This document shows, in pieces, positions 60,948 through 64,000 of a stretch of DNA of 64,000 nucleotides (its first letter is position 1; every line of letters starts with the position of its first letter). The position numbers and the translations under genes were made by a program. The notes beneath the pieces were generated by a model, which did no database searches, was not told the DNA's origin, and worked only from the letters and a program-made list of their open reading frames with translations. The stretch lies in NCBI RefSeq assembly GCF_900111925.1, contig NZ_FOKA01000018.1, forward strand, positions 1-64,000, in the 5' to 3' direction. Source of the stretch: Cellulomonas marina. Lineage in GTDB: Bacteria; Actinomycetota; Actinomycetes; Actinomycetales; Cellulomonadaceae.

Positions 60948-63107
60948 TCAGGACTCGAGGACGACGAGGTCCCAGGCCCCGAGCACGAGCTCGTCGCCCG
61001 TGCCGACGGCCCGGCCGTCCAGCAGCGAGGTGCCGGCGACCGGCGCCGGGAGCGTGACCGAGCGCCCGGCGTAGTTCAGCAGGTACGTCAGCTCCCGCCC
61101 GCGTCCGCTCGTGCCGCGGCGGACGGCGACGGACGGGGCCGTGGCCGCCAGGTCCTGCGGCCACCCCCACAGCCCCGCGTCGCGCACGAGCCGGCCGAGC
61201 ACCGCCCGCGTCGTGACGGGGTCCGTGAGGGTCGCCAGGTAGGTCGCGGTGCCGCCGCCCACCGCGTTCCTGGTGATCGCGGCGTAGCCCGACCAGGCCG
61301 GGTGGTCGTAGGTGGCCAGCACCTCGGTGCCCTCGTCGGGCTGCAGGAGCTCCAGCACGGCCTCGGCGGCGGGGGTGGCCTCGTCGCCCGCCGTGCCGGC
61401 CACCGTGCCACCCGCCGCCAGGTCCGCGAACGCGCCGGTGAACGCCAGGCGCGCGCCGTCGGGCGTCGAGAACTGCTGGTAGGACGCGCCGAAGACGTCG
61501 GTGAGGGCGTGCGGCGCCCGGTCGTGCCACACCTGCAGGTGCTCGTCGGCGACGCCGGTGCGGAACGTGGCGACGAGGTGCCCGCCGCCCTCGACGTACG
61601 CCCGCAGCGCGGCGAGCGTCGCCTCCGGCGCGCTGTACAGGACGGGGACGACGAGCATCGCGTACACGCCGAGGTCCGCCGCGTCGAAGGGCACGAGGTC
61701 CACCTCGACGTTGAGCTCGAACAGCGCGTCGTAGACCCGCCGCAGCACGTCGTTGTAGGTGACGGACGGGCGCACCGCCTCCGGGAACCCGGTCTCGAGC
61801 GCGAACCAGCGCAGGGCGGTCAGCGCCTCGTTGCTCACCATGACCGCGACGCGGTTGCGCTTCCGCAGCCCGGTCAGCGCGGACCCGAGCCGCTCGACCT
61901 CGGCGCCGAAGACGCCGGCCTCCTCGAGCGTCGGGTTGCTCTCGAGGTCGTGGCTCAGCAGGCCCTTCCAGTACGTCTCGAACGAGTGGTGGATGGAGTG
62001 CCAGTGCCAGTACAGGACCCCGCACGCCCCGCTGGCGAGGTGGCTCCACGCCTGCAGGCGCAGCTGGCCCGGGTAGGGCAGCCAGCCGTGCTGCCCCTGC
62101 GCCTGCGTCTCGAGGACGAGGTGGTTCGCGCCGCCCTTGAGCGACCGCGTGAGGTCCCCGCCGAAGGCGATCTCCTTGCCCGTGAGCCGGGACTGGGTCG
62201 GGTGGTAGACGTCGACGCCCGCGACGTCCACGGTCCGGGCCGCGCGGAAGTGGTCGACCGACGGTTGCAGGCCGTAGGACCAGCCCGGCGCCCAGTCGAG
62301 GTCGAAGTTGTGCGTGACGAACTGCTCGGGCCGGGCCAGCTCGCGCACGATGCCCGCCTGCCAGCCGAGGTACTCCTCCACCAGCCCCCGGCGGTACCGG
62401 TCGAAGGCGGCCCCGAGCGAGCCGTTGATCGTCCCGCGCACGTCGGGGAAGTCCTCCCACGCGTCGACGCGGTTGGACCAGTAGGCGAGCCCGAAGGCGC
62501 GGTTGAGCGCGTCGAGGTCGTCGTCGAACTCCGCGCGCAGGTGCTTGACGAAGCCGCGCTGGACGCCGCGCGAGGCCGCGTCGTAGTGCTTCGTCTCGTT
62601 GTCGAGCTGGAAGCCGATGACGTGCCCGCGCTGCGCGACGTGCCAGACGAGCAGCCGGATCACGCGCTCGGCGTGGAACCGGAAGGCCGGGTGCGTGATG
62701 TCCATGATCTGCCGCGCGCCGTACCGGGGCGTGTCGATGCGGTCGGTGACGGCGAGCACCTCCGGGTGGGAGGCGACGAGCCAGGCCGGGACCGCGTACG
62801 TCGGCGTGCCCACGATCACCGACAGGCCCGCCTCCTCCGCGGCGTCGAGGGCGCGGTCGACGTGGCCGAGGTCGAAGACCCCCGGCTGGGGCTCGAGCGT
62901 GCTCCACGTCGACTCGGCGATGCGGATGACGTTGAGGTGCGCGTCCCGCATCATCGCCATGTCCGTGGCGATCCGGTCCGTCGGCAGGTACTCGTCGTAG
63001 TACGCCGCCCCGAACAGCACCCGGTCCTGCACGTGCCGCAGCGCGCCCAACCCTGCCCACCCCTCGTCGCGTGGCGCCCGGCGCCGGTCGGCGGCCGGGC
63101 GGGGCAC
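60948..63107 (-). CDS. GH42 beta-galactosidase-like glycosidase
   Basis: A 719-residue family 42 enzyme. The barrel begins LFGAAYYDEYLP, the acid/base Glu171 is in GFQLDNETKHY and the nucleophile Glu333 in HLVLETQAQG. A trimerisation domain (AMLVVPVLYSAPEATLAAL) and a short beta domain follow. Family members release beta-galactose or alpha-arabinose from oligosaccharides. With no signal peptide it acts in the cytoplasm, fitting the neighbouring xylanase. The start is a GTG at 63107, though conserved sequence begins about 28 residues in. Confidence 0.9.
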   Translation of the reverse strand: MPRPAADRRRAPRDEGWAGLGALRHVQDRVLFGAAYYDEYLPTDRIATDMAMMRDAHLNVIRIAESTWSTLEPQPGVFDLGHVDRALDAAEEAGLSVIVGTPTYAVPAWLVASHPEVLAVTDRIDTPRYGARQIMDITHPAFRFHAERVIRLLVWHVAQRGHVIGFQLDNETKHYDAASRGVQRGFVKHLRAEFDDDLDALNRAFGLAYWSNRVDAWEDFPDVRGTINGSLGAAFDRYRRGLVEEYLGWQAGIVRELARPEQFVTHNFDLDWAPGWSYGLQPSVDHFRAARTVDVAGVDVYHPTQSRLTGKEIAFGGDLTRSLKGGANHLVLETQAQGQHGWLPYPGQLRLQAWSHLASGACGVLYWHWHSIHHSFETYWKGLLSHDLESNPTLEEAGVFGAEVERLGSALTGLRKRNRVAVMVSNEALTALRWFALETGFPEAVRPSVTYNDVLRRVYDALFELNVEVDLVPFDAADLGVYAMLVVPVLYSAPEATLAALRAYVEGGGHLVATFRTGVADEHLQVWHDRAPHALTDVFGASYQQFSTPDGARLAFTGAFADLAAGGTVAGTAGDEATPAAEAVLELLQPDEGTEVLATYDHPAWSGYAAITRNAVGGGTATYLATLTDPVTTRAVLGRLVRDAGLWGWPQDLAATAPSVAVRRGTSGRGRELTYLLNYAGRSVTLPAPVAGTSLLDGRAVGTGDELVLGAWDLVVLES

Positions 63108-63160
63108 ACCCTAGCGAGGGCGGGCCCCGATCCCGGCGAGGACGGCGCGGTCGCCGCCCG

Positions 63161-63646
63161 TCAGCCCACCGCCCGGCGCACGAGCGCGGTGACGCGCTCC
63201 TCGTCGGCCGCCGTGAGGGAGGTGATCGCCCATGTCACGGGCCACGTCGTGCCCTCGTCGAGCACCGCGACGTCGTTGAAGCCGAGCGTGGCGTAGCGGG
63301 CCTTGAACTTGCTCGCGGGCTGGAAGAAGCACAGCACCTTGCCGTCCTTGGCGTAGGCCGGCATGCCGTACCAGGTGCGCGGCGCCAGGTCCGGAGCGGC
63401 CTCCGTGATGAGCGCGTGCAGCCGCTGACCCAGCCCGCGGTCTGGCTCGGGCAGGGCCTCGAGCGCGGCGACCACGGCGGCCGCCTCCTCCGCGGCCTTG
63501 TCGGCCTTGCTGCCGCCGCGACGGCGCGAGGCCTTGAGCTCGGCCGCCCGCTCCTTCATCGCGGCCCGCTCCTCGGCCGTGAAGCCGCCGGCCTCCCCGG
63601 CGTCGTCGCCCCGGTCCTGGCCCTCGTCCGGTTCCGCGCTGCCCAT
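63161..63646 (-). CDS. DUF1801 (YdhG-like) protein
   Basis: A 161-residue protein. A charged helical N-terminus (AAMKERAAELKASRRRGG) leads to the DUF1801 core LHALITEAAPDLAPRTWYGM, PAYAKDGKVLCFFQPASKFK and YATLGFNDVAVLDEG. The fold resembles iron-chaperone frataxin-like proteins, but activity is not set. AGGGAGGA lies 5 nt before the ATG. Confidence 0.85.
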   Translation of the reverse strand: MGSAEPDEGQDRGDDAGEAGGFTAEERAAMKERAAELKASRRRGGSKADKAAEEAAAVVAALEALPEPDRGLGQRLHALITEAAPDLAPRTWYGMPAYAKDGKVLCFFQPASKFKARYATLGFNDVAVLDEGTTWPVTWAITSLTAADEERVTALVRRAVG

Positions 63647-63837
63647 GGCCGTCCTCCCTCGCGTCGGTGCGTCGTGGCCGAGCGTAGGGAGGGCCGCCGA
63701 CACGGCGCCAGGGTCGCCCCTGCGGGTGGGGCCACCGGCCGGACGGGTGGTGCGGCCCCCGGCCGCTCGTCACCGGGCCGCCACGGGCCGACGGGTCGGC
63801 AGGGACACCCGTCCCCGCACCCACCGGGAGGCCACCC

Positions 63838-63990
63838 ATGAGCATCGCGAGCATCGGCGCGGCGCAGTCCGCCCTGACCGTCTCGACCCACCTGCTGAAG
63901 ACCGCGATGGGCGCGGAGAAGCAGTACGCCGCCGCCCTGCTCGGGTCCCTCGACCCCGCGGTCGGCCAGGCGCTCGACGTGCAGGCCTGA
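63838..63990 (+). CDS. Small YjfB-like protein
   Basis: A 50-residue helical protein beginning MSIASIGAAQSALTVSTHLL, then KTAMGAEKQYAAALLGSLD. The pattern resembles short YjfB-type 'motility' proteins described in Firmicutes. No flagellar gene is visible in the window, so a motility role is not supported. GGGAGG precedes the ATG by 6 nt. Confidence 0.6.
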   Translation: MSIASIGAAQSALTVSTHLLKTAMGAEKQYAAALLGSLDPAVGQALDVQA

Positions 63991-64000
63991 CCCGGCACGT

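Noticed and set aside
63838..63990. YjfB-like gene as evidence of a flagellar locus
   Set aside because: No flagellar or chemotaxis genes in the window; resemblance rests on a short helical pattern only.

Overview
The window is a very GC-rich (roughly three quarters G+C), densely packed chromosomal segment with many 4-nt start/stop overlaps and GTG starts. It carries an actinobacterial HelD-type helicase, Wadjet operons, NarL-type two-component pairs, and an intracellular GH10 xylanase beside a GH42 galactosidase and a LacI repressor. This suggests a saprophytic actinobacterium of the Micrococcales, Cellulomonadaceae-like. That placement is inferred from gene content and composition, not from a marker gene. 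No rRNA, tRNA, CRISPR array, insertion sequence or integrase was recognised.

Region 1 (1-19.2 kb) is a defence and nucleic-acid-processing island. It holds a Vsr-type nuclease, a PUA/EVE-zinc ribbon-HNH nuclease, a NERD-helicase, a small PD-(D/E)XK nuclease, a uracil-DNA-glycosylase-like protein, HelD with a frameshifted sigma factor, a phosphatase/VWA pair, a stand-alone EVE-like protein and a Phd/RelE toxin-antitoxin pair. It ends in a complete Wadjet operon (jetABCD), the SMC-based system that cleaves plasmid DNA.

Region 2 (19.2-33.6 kb) has a gene of unknown function, an ArsR-VOC pair and a short graveyard with remnants of an SDR, a MerR regulator and a second VOC protein. A VapBC-like pair and two NarL-type two-component systems follow, with membrane proteins, a 33-residue secreted peptide, an RDD protein, DUF899 and Rdx redox proteins, a Nudix hydrolase coupled to a serine/glycine-repeat protein, and a DUF4190 protein.

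Region 3 (33.6-52.1 kb) holds the least explained biology. A translationally coupled pair of paralogous proteins of unknown function (33.7-36.9 kb) and, 15 kb away, a calpain-like cysteine peptidase (50.4-51.9 kb) share the same 75-nt leader architecture. It consists of a 12-bp box, 9 nt, a 9-bp anti-Shine-Dalgarno-like box, a hairpin, and the start codon exactly 45 nt after the second box. The peptidase lies directly upstream of a second Wadjet-type operon that has jetA, jetB and jetC but no jetD. Between these lie a probable ethanolamine kinase/phospholyase catabolic locus with its permease and GntR regulator, an ABC exporter, and an orphan antitoxin of the family that also precedes the first Wadjet operon.

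Region 4 (52.1-64 kb) has a secreted glycerophosphodiester phosphodiesterase, a TetR regulator, a small mechanosensitive-channel-like protein and a PRC-barrel/DUF2382 stress protein that share an inverted-repeat motif, two small proteins of unknown function, the LacI-controlled xylanase/galactosidase locus, a DUF1801 protein and a 50-residue YjfB-like protein.
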